The notes under the pieces: model-generated
Database searches by the model: none
What the model was told of the DNA's origin: nothing
The model's input: only the letters and a program-made list of their open reading frames with translations
NCBI GenBank assembly: GCA_964449305.1
Contig: CAYUYM010000187.1
Coordinates: forward strand, 1 to 6,617
DNA length: 6,617 nt
Direction: 5' to 3'
Source of the DNA: CAYUYM01 sp964449305
GTDB lineage: Bacteria > Bacteroidota > Ignavibacteria > SZUA-365 > CAYQST01
Program-made: the position numbers and the translations under genes
Part shown: piece by piece, positions 1-5,799 of the stretch
How the letters are laid out: the number at the start of each line of letters is the position of its first letter
Position numbering within the stretch: position 1 is the stretch's first letter

Positions 1-227
1 TTGATGGTGCCATCCTTCCCCGCAGCATCCATCGCCTGGAAGATGATGAGCAGGGCATGACGATCCATGGCATACAGCTTGTCCTGCAGCTTGACGAGCT
101 TCTTGATGTCGTCCTTGAGCTTTTCCGTGGCCTCACGTTTGTCGTTGTATTTGCCGGTGAAGGCGGGATCGAAATCCCTGAGGCGGATCGCTGCGTTGTG
201 GGGAACGATGAAGGAGGTGATGTCCAT
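1..227 (-). CDS. PPK2-family polyphosphate kinase, N-terminal part (runs off the left edge)
   Basis: The first 75 codons are visible; the rest lies beyond position 1. PPK2 enzymes move phosphate between inorganic polyphosphate and nucleotides in the cytoplasm, making or regenerating ADP, ATP or GTP. The sequence shows a charged helical N-terminus (residues about 25-52, rich in Lys, Asp and Glu, ending LQDKLYAMD), then a hydrophobic strand ALLIIFQAMD, then the Walker-A-like loop DAAGKDGTI at residues 67-75, with the phosphate-binding Lys at 71. LQxxLYA followed by a hydrophobic strand and DAAGKDGTI is typical of PPK2. The AGKD form is what I remember from class III or the general nucleotide phosphotransferase group, but the class cannot be settled without the lid and Walker B regions. 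The ATG at 225-227 is preceded by GGTGA five bases away (positions 233-237 on the plus strand), which can pair with the 16S tail. An in-frame GTG three codons upstream is possible but has no better ribosome site. The neighbour upstream on the same strand is the VCBS protein, 108 bp away. Confidence 0.9.
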   Translation of the reverse strand, partial: MDITSFIVPHNAAIRLRDFDPAFTGKYNDKREATEKLKDDIKKLVKLQDKLYAMDRHALLIIFQAMDAAGKDGTI

Positions 228-253
228 GAGTGTCACCCGGTCTGTGGAAAGGT

Positions 254-261
254 GGGGGGGG
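254..261. repeat. Eight-base G run upstream of the PPK2 gene
   Basis: A run of eight G (eight C on the minus strand) lies 27 bp before the PPK2 start, within the 108-bp gap between the VCBS gene stop and the PPK2 start. The rest of the gap is G-rich on the plus strand and shows no clear promoter boxes and no terminator with a T run. A run of this length can slip in replication, but no function can be read from one sequence. Confidence 0.5.
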
Positions 262-335
262 AAGTGTGTTGGATGTGCGCCGTGGTGGGGTGGTGATGCC
301 GCCATGGACGCATGCAGGAGACGGTCGGCGTGGTG

Positions 336-2726
336 TCAGCGCACGGCCACGCGCAGCATCCGCGGCACACCATCGGCGGTGAAGCGCGCAAAGAGCACAG
401 GTGCGCGGATGTCGTCACGCACATGCAGATGCGTGGTGCCACGAGCGACCTCGGTCAGCGTCCGCTCCATGATGCGGACGCCGAGCACGGTGAAAAGCTC
501 CACCGTGAGCCGCCGGACCGGTGCTGCCGCCGCCAGATCGAAGCGCAGGGCATGGTCGGCAAGCGACACTCCCTGGATGCTCCAGCCCGCATCCGCCGGT
601 GTGGTGCGGGCGATGTCGGTGACCACGGTGCCATCGAAGGCGATGGTGTGCATGCGGTTCATTGCCAGGGACTGGAGTGTCCGCTGTGTGCCACCCGGGA
701 AGCGGACCACCACGCTGTCGATGCCCGTGGCATCGCCGAGGCCGAAATGCAGGACGCTGCTGTTCTGCGTGCACCGCGATCCGGCGGCGGAGCCCGCGAG
801 CTCGCGGAACACCTGCCGCCCGCCGGTCAGATGCACACCCACCTTCGCGCCCCAGGAGTCCATCGGCACCCTGTCATCGGGGCTGCCGACGAGGCGCAGC
901 TCCAGCCAGTTGCCGCGACGGGGGACGTCGTTCCGGAACAGCCGCGCCCCCTCCTGCCCGCTGCAGATGAGGAGGTCGAGGTCACCATCCCGGTCGAAGT
1001 CGAGCCGCTGCGCCGTCCAGGGCCCGTGCATGTGGATGCCGGCATACCAGGTCACATCCAGGAGGTGGTAATCAGGGGCTCCCTGGTTGAAGTACAGGCG
1101 GCCGGTCCGCTCGGGTTCACCATTCGAACCCATTGCGTAGTACGAGATCTGCCCGTGCCAGAGGTCGAGCGTGCCATCGAGGTCGAAATCACCCCACAGC
1201 ATGCCGGCGTTCATCTCCTTGAACTTCAGGCCCATGGGAATGTGGACCTCGGTGAACTTGGGAGATGTGCCTCCATTGTTGCGGAAGATGAGGGAGGGGT
1301 TGGATACCAGGCCGCGGGAATCCGAGGGATGTGCCAGGTTGCCGACCGCGAGATCCATCCAGCCGTCGTTGTTGAAATCGCCCCACTCGCATCCCATGCC
1401 GTGCCCGAAGTAGCGGGGGTCCTGTGTGGCCACACCGCGCACGCCGGTGACCGAGCCCATGTCGGTGAAGGTTCCGTTGCCGTTGTTCTTGTAGAGGTAA
1501 TCCGGCGCCAGCCGATAGTTCGCCACGAAGATGTCCGTGAGACCGTCGTTGTTGTAATCCACCGCCGCGGCGCCATAGCAGTCGTTGTACGGCGAGCGTT
1601 CCACACTCTGGATGCCGCAGGATTGCGTCACATTCCGGAACACACCCCCGCCCTGGTTCTGCCAGAGTTGATCCTGATAATAGGTCTCCACGCCGTTCTC
1701 CTCCTTGCGCGAGTTGGCGATGAAGAGATCGGGAAGGCCGTCGTTGTTGTAGTCGAGCCAGACGGGTGTCTGCGTCGGGGCGTTGTTGAAGATGGTGGCG
1801 GTGGCGGTGACATCAGTGAAGGTGCCGTCGCCATTGTTGCGATAGAGCTTGTCGGCGCCCCAACTGTTGGCCGCGAACACATCGAGCCGGCCGTCGTTGT
1901 TGAAGTCCGCCCAGGCCGTGGCTCCGGCCTGGATGCCGATGCGTGCGGTGACGTTGGTGAAGGTCCCGTCGTGGTTGTTTTCGAAGCAGGTTCCGGCGAG
2001 GGCGATGTCGTCCCAGCCATCGTTGTTCCAGTCGGCGATGCTGCCGCGATCGATGCGTATGGGTGCGCCGTTTGCATCCGTGATGCCTGCCGTCAACGTC
2101 ACCTCGGTGAAGGTGGGCGGTGGCGGTGGCTGGCTTGTTGCACCATCCGGAAGGTCATATTCCACGAGCAGGCGCACCATGTAGTCCCCGTTCGTGGCGT
2201 AGATTTTTCCGGCGATGCCATATTCCGCGGGGAAGAAGCTCTCGTAGGGATTCATGGTGAAGGATGAGTAGGGTGACGACGCGCCGTTGTTGTCGTAGGC
2301 GAAGGTGGGACCGTTCCCCAGCTCACGCACACGATGCTGGATGGAGACCCTGTCGAAACCCTCGAGATGCAGGTTGTCCGAACGCAGGTCCACCGTCACC
2401 CAGCCGGGCGTGCCGGTGTACGCCACATGCTTCGGCGTCGTGAGCAGGCTGTACCCCCACACGAATGACGTGGGCGGAAGTGTGCCTTCCGATGGATCCT
2501 GTGCGATGATGAGCGTGTCCGTCCCCGCCTTGCCACGATAGTAGATCTGCACCTCGAGCAGCCTGCACGGCCCATCCACCGGCAGCACCGCCGTCTCCTC
2601 GATGCCGTATTTGCTGTAGGAGGTGTGGCCCTTCACCACACCGTTGTCACGCTGGACGAGGACGGGTTGTCCCGATGCGACTCCCAACCCGACAAGCACG
2701 GCGATGATCAATGACACTGGTTTCAT
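336..2726 (-). CDS. Secreted FG-GAP/VCBS-repeat protein with ASPIC/UnbV domain (CRTAC1-like)
   Basis: An exported protein of 796 residues, complete. Residues 1-19 form a signal peptide (MKP, a hydrophobic core SLIIAVLVGLGV, cleavage likely after ASG). Residues about 25-192 look like an all-beta domain without a recognised motif, followed by a QPPPPP linker (199-204). Seven calcium-loop repeats of the type DxNNDGxxD follow, with Asp at 232, 274, 325, 390, 450, 513 and 577. Most are followed by LYxNNGxGTFTDVT-like segments, and together they suggest a seven-bladed beta-propeller (about 228-600). Residues about 606-699 match the ASPIC/UnbV domain (WLELRLVG, DSWGAKV, SQN-like RCTQNSSVLHFGLG, VVVRFPGGTQRTL). 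The last 80 residues resemble a type IX secretion sorting domain (VELFTVLGVRIMERTL then a short beta end). Such proteins are usually surface adhesion or glycan- or metal-binding proteins; the ligand is unknown. The start has GAGG five bases before the ATG. Nothing indicates a catalytic activity. Confidence 0.9.
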   Translation of the reverse strand: MKPVSLIIAVLVGLGVASGQPVLVQRDNGVVKGHTSYSKYGIEETAVLPVDGPCRLLEVQIYYRGKAGTDTLIIAQDPSEGTLPPTSFVWGYSLLTTPKHVAYTGTPGWVTVDLRSDNLHLEGFDRVSIQHRVRELGNGPTFAYDNNGASSPYSSFTMNPYESFFPAEYGIAGKIYATNGDYMVRLLVEYDLPDGATSQPPPPPTFTEVTLTAGITDANGAPIRIDRGSIADWNNDGWDDIALAGTCFENNHDGTFTNVTARIGIQAGATAWADFNNDGRLDVFAANSWGADKLYRNNGDGTFTDVTATATIFNNAPTQTPVWLDYNNDGLPDLFIANSRKEENGVETYYQDQLWQNQGGGVFRNVTQSCGIQSVERSPYNDCYGAAAVDYNNDGLTDIFVANYRLAPDYLYKNNGNGTFTDMGSVTGVRGVATQDPRYFGHGMGCEWGDFNNDGWMDLAVGNLAHPSDSRGLVSNPSLIFRNNGGTSPKFTEVHIPMGLKFKEMNAGMLWGDFDLDGTLDLWHGQISYYAMGSNGEPERTGRLYFNQGAPDYHLLDVTWYAGIHMHGPWTAQRLDFDRDGDLDLLICSGQEGARLFRNDVPRRGNWLELRLVGSPDDRVPMDSWGAKVGVHLTGGRQVFRELAGSAAGSRCTQNSSVLHFGLGDATGIDSVVVRFPGGTQRTLQSLAMNRMHTIAFDGTVVTDIARTTPADAGWSIQGVSLADHALRFDLAAAAPVRRLTVELFTVLGVRIMERTLTEVARGTTHLHVRDDIRAPVLFARFTADGVPRMLRVAVR
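339..593 (-). other. C-terminal tail resembling a type IX secretion sorting domain
   Basis: Residues about 712-796 follow the ASPIC/UnbV domain and have the pattern of short beta strands seen in type IX sorting tails: RFDLAAAAPVRRLTVELFTVLGVRI (strand, then a 'form-of-Gly-Lys/Arg' turn), a Gly-containing middle, and LFARFTADGVPRMLRVAVR at the very end. The match is to the general pattern and not to an exact signature, so this is a moderate call. If right, it places the host in a phylum that has that secretion system. Confidence 0.45.
630..911 (-). other. ASPIC/UnbV domain of the VCBS protein
   Basis: Residues about 606-699 show the usual order of this domain: NWLELRLVG near the start, a D-x-WGAKV turn, GGRQVFRELAGSAAGSRCTQ in the middle, LHFGLGDATGIDSVVVRFPGG, and a Leu- and Asn-rich closing strand. 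It follows VCBS repeats in CRTAC1-type proteins; its own biochemical role is not established. Confidence 0.8.
927..2045 (-). repeat. Seven FG-GAP/VCBS coding repeats (beta-propeller region)
   Basis: Seven copies of a 40-65 residue unit each carry an Asp-rich calcium-binding loop (DxNNDGxxD or DxDxDGxxD). At the DNA level four loops keep the exact 12-mer CCGTCGTTGTTG on the plus strand, at 1363, 1543, 1738 and 1891. The last two loops toward the C-terminus (DFDLDGTLD and DFDRDGDLD) have Asp in place of the Asn pair. The copies are diverged coding repeats, not a tandem DNA array. Confidence 0.85.
2670..2726 (-). other. Signal peptide of the VCBS protein
   Basis: This stretch encodes residues 1-19: one Lys at position 2, an uninterrupted hydrophobic core and a small-residue Ala-Ser-Gly end before Gln-Pro. 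No lipobox cysteine is present, so signal peptidase I processing is expected. The exact cleavage residue is inferred. Confidence 0.75.
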
Positions 2727-2847
2727 TCCTGCCTCGCTTCATGATGATATGGCAATGTAGTGAGAGGAAAGGGAAGTGAAAAGGCCGTGTGGAACTGCGG
2801 GTTCCAAATGAAGACCTGGCTGGCGCAGGCAACCACAGACGCACACG

Positions 2848-2865
2848 GGCCATACCTGTCCAGAA
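2848..2865 (+). repeat. Left terminal inverted repeat of the IS4-family element
   Basis: Reads GGCCATACCTGTCCAGAA and pairs with the right end at 4217-4234 at 15 of 18 positions (blocks GGCCAT, CTGTCCA and AA). Similarity ends at both outer edges. Confidence 0.7.
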
Positions 2866-2871
2866 TACAAT

Positions 2872-2926
2872 CTCCGGGAAGTGGTGGTTTTCGGTTGCAA
2901 CCAGAATACACACCACCAACCCGGAG
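2872..2926 (+). promoter_or_regulatory. Stem-loop that masks the transposase ribosome binding site
   Basis: Positions 2872-2878 (CTCCGGG) pair with 2920-2926 (CCCGGAG). After a small internal loop, 2882-2888 (TGGTGGT) pair with 2912-2918 (ACCACCA), giving 14 base pairs in two blocks. The loop also holds the palindrome GGTTGCAACC (2893-2902). The right arm contains GGAG at 2923-2926, the ribosome binding site placed six bases before the GTG at 2933, and the left arm CTCC pairs with exactly these bases. A transcript entering from outside the element would carry both arms and block translation, as known for IS10 and IS50. TACAAT at 2866-2871 could be a -10 box giving a start near 2878, which would omit the outer left arm, but no good -35 box is seen. 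Confidence 0.6.
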
Positions 2927-4153
2927 CGTCACGTGACACGTAAAACCACCAGCCTGTTCTCTCAAATCATGACCCGCATCATCGACCCGGCTGATTTCCG
3001 CGCCATCGTCCGCGAGCATCAGGGCGACAAGCACAGCAAGGGGTTGCGCTTCCGCGACCAGCTCATCTCCATGCTCTTTCTGCATTTGGGCAAGGTGACA
3101 TCCCTGCGCGAGATCTCGCACGGTTTGCGCAGTGCCGGCGGCAGAGCCCCGCGCATCTCGGCATGCAGAAAATCCCCGGTCACTCGACCCTGGCCCATGC
3201 CAACGAACATCGACCTGCTGCCATGTATCGCGCGCTGTTTTTGGCCGTGCTCCAGCGCGCCCGGAAGGAACTGCACCGGCGCAGGCCGCTCCGCTTCAAG
3301 AATCCGCTGCTGAGCATGGATGCGTCCCTTGTCCAACTGTGCCTCTCGCTGTTCCCATGGGCCGCGAATCGGCAGACGAAGGGTGCGGTGAAGCTGCATA
3401 TGCTCCATGGCCACGAAGAATATTTCCCCTCCTTCGCCTGCATCACCGACGGAAAGGTCTCTGATGTGGCGATGGCGCGTGAAGTGCTGGTCGATCCGCA
3501 GGCGGTGCCCACGGGCAGCATCGTGGTGTTCGATCGCGCCTACATCGACTTTTCGTTGTTTGCCGCGCTGCATGCCCGCGGCATCAGCTATGTGACACGC
3601 CTGAAGTAGGGGATGAACTGGATCGTCGCAGCCGAACGCGCGGTGCCGAAGGGACGCACGATTCTGCGGGATGTGGATCTCACCTTCTGCGGGAAGGCGA
3701 GCCACCGTCTTGGACAGCAGACGGTGCGGATGGTCGAGTCCCTGGACCTCGACACCGGAAAGAGCATCCGAATTCTGACCAACAACACCCACTTGGGACC
3801 GACAACGATTGCGCGCATCTATCGGGAGCGCTGGCAGATCGAGATCTTCTTCAAGACCCTCAAACAGCATCTGAAGATCAAGACCTTTGTCGGCACGAGC
3901 GAGAACGCGTTGAACATCCAGATTTGGACAGCATTGATCGCGGTTCTGGCCATCAAGCTGCTGCAACGGCTGGCGCACTTCGGGTGGTCGCTGTCGAATC
4001 TGGTGGCGATGATCCGTCTGCACCTGTTTTCCTGGCAGGATCTGATGGACTGGCTTCATAATCCGTTCCTGGAAGAACCACGGGCTCCGGACATCCAATG
4101 CTCCATGGACCTATGGCATCGTCAGTGTGGAAATCGGCAGGGGGTACTTCTCA

Positions 4154-4165
4154 GCATGCGCATGC
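4154..4165. repeat. 12-bp perfect palindrome near the IS right end
   Basis: GCATGCGCATGC is its own reverse complement and lies about 50 bp inside the right inverted repeat, just after the conserved part of the transposase. It could be a protein site or chance; no T run follows, so it is not a typical terminator. Confidence 0.4.
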
Positions 4166-4216
4166 ATCTGTCCAATACGGGCGGGAATCGCGACTTTCCT
4201 CATATCATCCGTAACG

Positions 4217-4234
4217 TTTTGGACAGCAATGGCC
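4217..4234 (-). repeat. Right terminal inverted repeat of the IS4-family element
   Basis: On the minus strand it reads GGCCATTGCTGTCCAAAA, the partner of the left repeat. It lies about 110 bp beyond the point where transposase similarity ends, and inside the extended reading frame of the broken transposase. Confidence 0.7.
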
Positions 4235-4386
4235 GAGCATCGGCTATGCTCCCTTTCAGCGCCACGTAAGACATCCTTGATCCCCGCACGAAACGAGGTC
4301 TTCTTATTGATCTCCCGGTTGGAATGTGCCAACCATTCTATCACTCTGCCTCACGAGCGTTTGTCCGCCAAGAGATGTCTGGATGA
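4235..4386. other. Gap between the IS element and the zinc-ribbon gene, with two small hairpins
   Basis: This 152-bp gap lies downstream of both the transposase and the zinc-ribbon gene, which converge on it. It holds GAGCAT-CGGCT-ATGCTC (4235-4251), which starts exactly at the first base outside the IS right end, and GGTTGG-AATGTG-CCAACC (4317-4334). Neither is followed by a T run on either strand, so neither is a clear intrinsic terminator. A minus-strand reading frame (GTG at 4342-4344 to 4111) crosses the IS end and is not convincing as a gene. Confidence 0.4.
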
Positions 4387-5361
4387 CTATATGATGGTCA
4401 GGAGAACCGCTGTGCTCACAACAACAAAAAGTACAATCAGTCCCAAACAAGTTCCCTGCTTCTTTCGTGGAGGGGCCATTTTTGGTGGATCGGGCTGAAG
4501 CTCAATTTGAATCTTGATCGGCTGGGCCTCGATTCTAAGTGTATGCGGATCATTCCTTTCGTCCTTCCAATCCGGCTTGTAGTCACCCATAATGTACGCG
4601 CTGGCCTTGCTCATAACAGGCTTGATGCCAACTGCAACTTCTTTGTATTCACCTTTGATCTCTTGATATTCGGTACGATACGCCCATCTTGAGTCGGATT
4701 TCGGATCAATGCAATCAGGAAGGTGTTCAAGCGTTTCGAATATCCGTTGTTTGTCCATAACAGGACAAAGCTCGTTCCCATGGATTTGGAGTTCAAGGTT
4801 ATGACGGATTCGGTCTTTATCAAAATGCCAAACGCCATTCTTGTCCATGGAACCGAAATCAAGCCACCCAGCGCCCCATTCATTTATTGGCATCTGAAGA
4901 CGAACACAGCCCCAAATATTGAAATCATTGGACTTTTCTCCATAGCAGTATTGTTCTTTGTTGTAAGCTCGTTGCCGATTTCGGTAACACCCTACCCCGT
5001 GATAGACAAGCGCGGACTTGGTTTCTTGCTGCCCGTTGATAAGCATACGTGAGGATTTCCAGCTTCCAACAAGCTCGTATAGCTTGATCAGAAGATCAAC
5101 TTCGGTAATGGGTAAGGTCACGCTGTGGATAATCGATGATCCTTCGCCAACTTCAGAGTAGTTGGGGATGTTTCTACAAATCTGAATTGCTCGATCATAA
5201 TTTGCCGAGCTACTCCGGCCAAAAGTAATCTCAACTTGCAAAACCGATGTCTGGGATATTCCGACAATCGGTTGGTCGCCTTCTGTCACAGGGTCTCCAC
5301 AATGCGGGCAGTAAATTGACCCTTCCAAGATTTGTCCGCTGCATTTGTCGCATTGAAGCAT
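4387..5361 (-). CDS. Zinc-ribbon protein with C-terminal membrane anchor, function unknown
   Basis: A 324-residue protein that I do not recognise as a named family. Residues 4-21 form a zinc ribbon with paired cysteines CDKC and CPHC (C4, C7, C18, C21). Residues 40-300 are a soluble region with many aromatic residues and three further cysteines in GVGCY, QYCYG and IWGCVRL (125, 139, 152), followed by MPINEWGAGWLDFG. A Pro- and Lys-rich linker (DPPKMAPPRKKQG) leads to a single hydrophobic helix at residues 305-324 that ends at the stop codon. This makes it a tail-anchored protein with its bulk in the cytoplasm. The ATG at 5359-5361 is chosen over upstream in-frame starts because GAAGGAGGT sits five bases before it (5367-5375), one of the strongest ribosome sites in the window. 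GC content is low compared with the left half. It reads in the same direction as the methyltransferase and winged-helix genes. It may be a membrane-linked sensor or effector, but nothing shows an enzymatic active site. Confidence 0.8.
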   Translation of the reverse strand: MLQCDKCSGQILEGSIYCPHCGDPVTEGDQPIVGISQTSVLQVEITFGRSSSANYDRAIQICRNIPNYSEVGEGSSIIHSVTLPITEVDLLIKLYELVGSWKSSRMLINGQQETKSALVYHGVGCYRNRQRAYNKEQYCYGEKSNDFNIWGCVRLQMPINEWGAGWLDFGSMDKNGVWHFDKDRIRHNLELQIHGNELCPVMDKQRIFETLEHLPDCIDPKSDSRWAYRTEYQEIKGEYKEVAVGIKPVMSKASAYIMGDYKPDWKDERNDPHTLRIEAQPIKIQIELQPDPPKMAPPRKKQGTCLGLIVLFVVVSTAVLLTII

Positions 5362-5366
5362 CGAAG

Positions 5367-5375
5367 ACCTCCTTC
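5367..5375 (-). promoter_or_regulatory. Strong ribosome binding site of the zinc-ribbon gene
   Basis: The minus strand reads GAAGGAGGT, an almost full match to the 16S tail, with a five-base spacer to the ATG at 5361. It fixes the start at MLQCDKC and rules out the longer form that begins 18 codons upstream. It also suggests high translation compared with the weak sites of its neighbours. Confidence 0.85.
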
Positions 5376-5423
5376 TATTGATCGGATAATGGGAACATCG
5401 CTTTGCGTACCACAATCAATCGC

Positions 5424-5462
5424 TCATGATTCGACGCAGTCGCCGAAGCAGATGGCGTTCAT
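5424..5462 (-). pseudogene. Remnant of a second DNA methyltransferase: start region only
   Basis: The ATG at 5462 opens MNAICFGDCVES and then a TGA. The methyltransferase at 6570 opens MNTLYFGDCLHV; the first 33 bases agree at 26 positions, including an unbroken 13-base match (CTTCGGCGACTGC). One missing base after GTCGA would give GDCVEIMSD, closer still to the usual start of this enzyme family, before a further stop. The ATG overlaps the stop of the winged-helix gene (ATGA), an arrangement typical of coupled genes, so a full second methyltransferase may once have followed. The stretch is richer in GC and C-ending codons than its surroundings. It is short, so chance cannot be fully excluded. 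Confidence 0.6.
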
Positions 5463-5785
5463 AAATTCATCGGAATGATTGCTGATTTGAGTTTCAAAAG
5501 AAGGCTGAAGACCTTCCTCCACCATTGGTGGTTGTCTAGATAGTCGTTGCCAAGCTGGGTAACTTGCGCATACATAACGTAACAATCACCGCAATCGTCA
5601 ACTTCATAATTCCCACGAACGAAATTCTCATCAAAGCAATAACGCACAGCTTTATTCAGTGCGTGTTTTTTGAACTTCCTCAACTCCTTGGGCGGAGATG
5701 TCGGATCCAAGATGACTTCGGGCTGATCTTGTATTGCATCGAAGTACTTCAGCACAACCAATACGTTCTTTTGTGACTTTCTCAC
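5459..5785 (-). CDS. Small winged-helix-like protein, function unknown
   Basis: A 108-residue soluble protein. The order of features (helical start VLVVLKYFDAIQDQP, a variable middle with DPTSPPKELRKFKKHALNKAVRYCFDENFVRG, then a short strand pair and VTQLGNDYLDNHQWWRKV) resembles YjcQ- or DUF2513-like winged-helix proteins, in which an 'LTxxGxxyLxxxxxW' segment closes the fold. That similarity is by eye. These small proteins occur often in mobile regions and may bind DNA or a partner enzyme. Two adjacent GTG codons could start it (5788 or 5785). The second has GGAG (5791-5794) at a five-base distance and is preferred. It begins 14 bp after the truncated methyltransferase stop and ends in an ATGA overlap with the methyltransferase remnant, so it was probably cotranscribed with both. 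GC content is low, as in the zinc-ribbon gene. Confidence 0.65.
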   Translation of the reverse strand: MRKSQKNVLVVLKYFDAIQDQPEVILDPTSPPKELRKFKKHALNKAVRYCFDENFVRGNYEVDDCGDCYVMYAQVTQLGNDYLDNHQWWRKVFSLLLKLKSAIIPMNL

Positions 5786-5799
5786 CACTTCTCCAGAAT

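Larger units (their letters stand above)
2848..4234 (+). mobile_element. IS4-family insertion sequence, about 1387 bp, inactive
   Basis: The element is bounded by an 18-bp imperfect inverted repeat: GGCCATACCTGTCCAGAA on the left, and GGCCATTGCTGTCCAAAA on the right when read on the minus strand, with 15 of 18 positions equal. The match stops abruptly outside both ends. The interval is normal in length for the family and frames one transposase gene, starting 85 bp inside the left end. The bases next to the two ends (left ...GCACACG, right GAGCATC...) do not match, so no target duplication is visible. That fits an old copy or a deletion or recombination at one end. Base composition differs between the two flanks, which also suggests rearrangement. 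The ends were found by eye; the inner CTGTCC match alone would give 2856-4226. Confidence 0.75.
2933..4269 (+). pseudogene. IS4-family transposase (DUF4372 type), broken by a frameshift and a stop codon
   Basis: A DDE transposase that would cut and rejoin the ends of this element. The GTG at 2933 has GGAG six bases upstream. The first part (TSLFSQIM through FRDQLISMLFLHLGKVTSLREISHGLRSAGG) is the N-terminal DUF4372 region. Between about 3140 and 3155 the frame moves by -1, and the protein continues as HLGMQ, STLAHANE, the first catalytic Asp in LLSMDASLVQLCLSLFPW, KLHMLHG, the second Asp in VFDRAYIDF and YVTRLK. A TAG at 3607-3609 then interrupts the same frame, where relatives have an acidic or polar residue before NMNW-like sequence. 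It resumes to the YREK motif, with YRERWQIEIFFKTLK carrying the catalytic Glu. Similarity ends near 4110, but the frame has no stop until 4267-4269, beyond the right repeat. Two or three lesions make it dead unless supplied in trans. Catalytic residues are intact, so decay is recent. Confidence 0.9.

Noticed and set aside
1363..1902. Spaced CCGTCGTTGTTG copies as a CRISPR or regulatory repeat
   Set aside because: They encode the NNDG loop of the VCBS repeats in frame, the spacing is uneven, and they are explained by the protein.
312..2267. A 651-codon open frame on the plus strand across the VCBS gene
   Set aside because: It is the mirror of a GC-rich coding repeat region; the minus-strand frame has a signal peptide, seven calcium loops and a known domain, while this one shows only Val-, Glu- and His-rich sequence without a family pattern.
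2790..2806. Hairpin TGGAAC-TGCGG-GTTCCA upstream of the VCBS gene
   Set aside because: A stem of six pairs with no T run and no clear relation to a promoter; likely chance.
3135..3160. Programmed -1 frameshifting to make the full transposase
   Set aside because: No slippery heptamer of the X-XXY-YYZ kind is present, and the separate TAG at 3607 would still stop the product.
3019..4098. A 359-codon open frame on the minus strand across the transposase
   Set aside because: It is antisense to clear DUF4372, DDE and YREK motifs. Its openness comes from codon bias, and it has no recognisable domain.
4235..4334. Intrinsic terminators for the transposase or the zinc-ribbon gene
   Set aside because: Two short hairpins exist, but neither is followed by a T run on either strand.
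4111..4344. A 77-codon minus-strand frame with a GTG start at 4342-4344
   Set aside because: It crosses the IS right end and overlaps the transposase tail. It has only a weak GAGG site and no family pattern; a disrupted gene piece outside the IS cannot be excluded.
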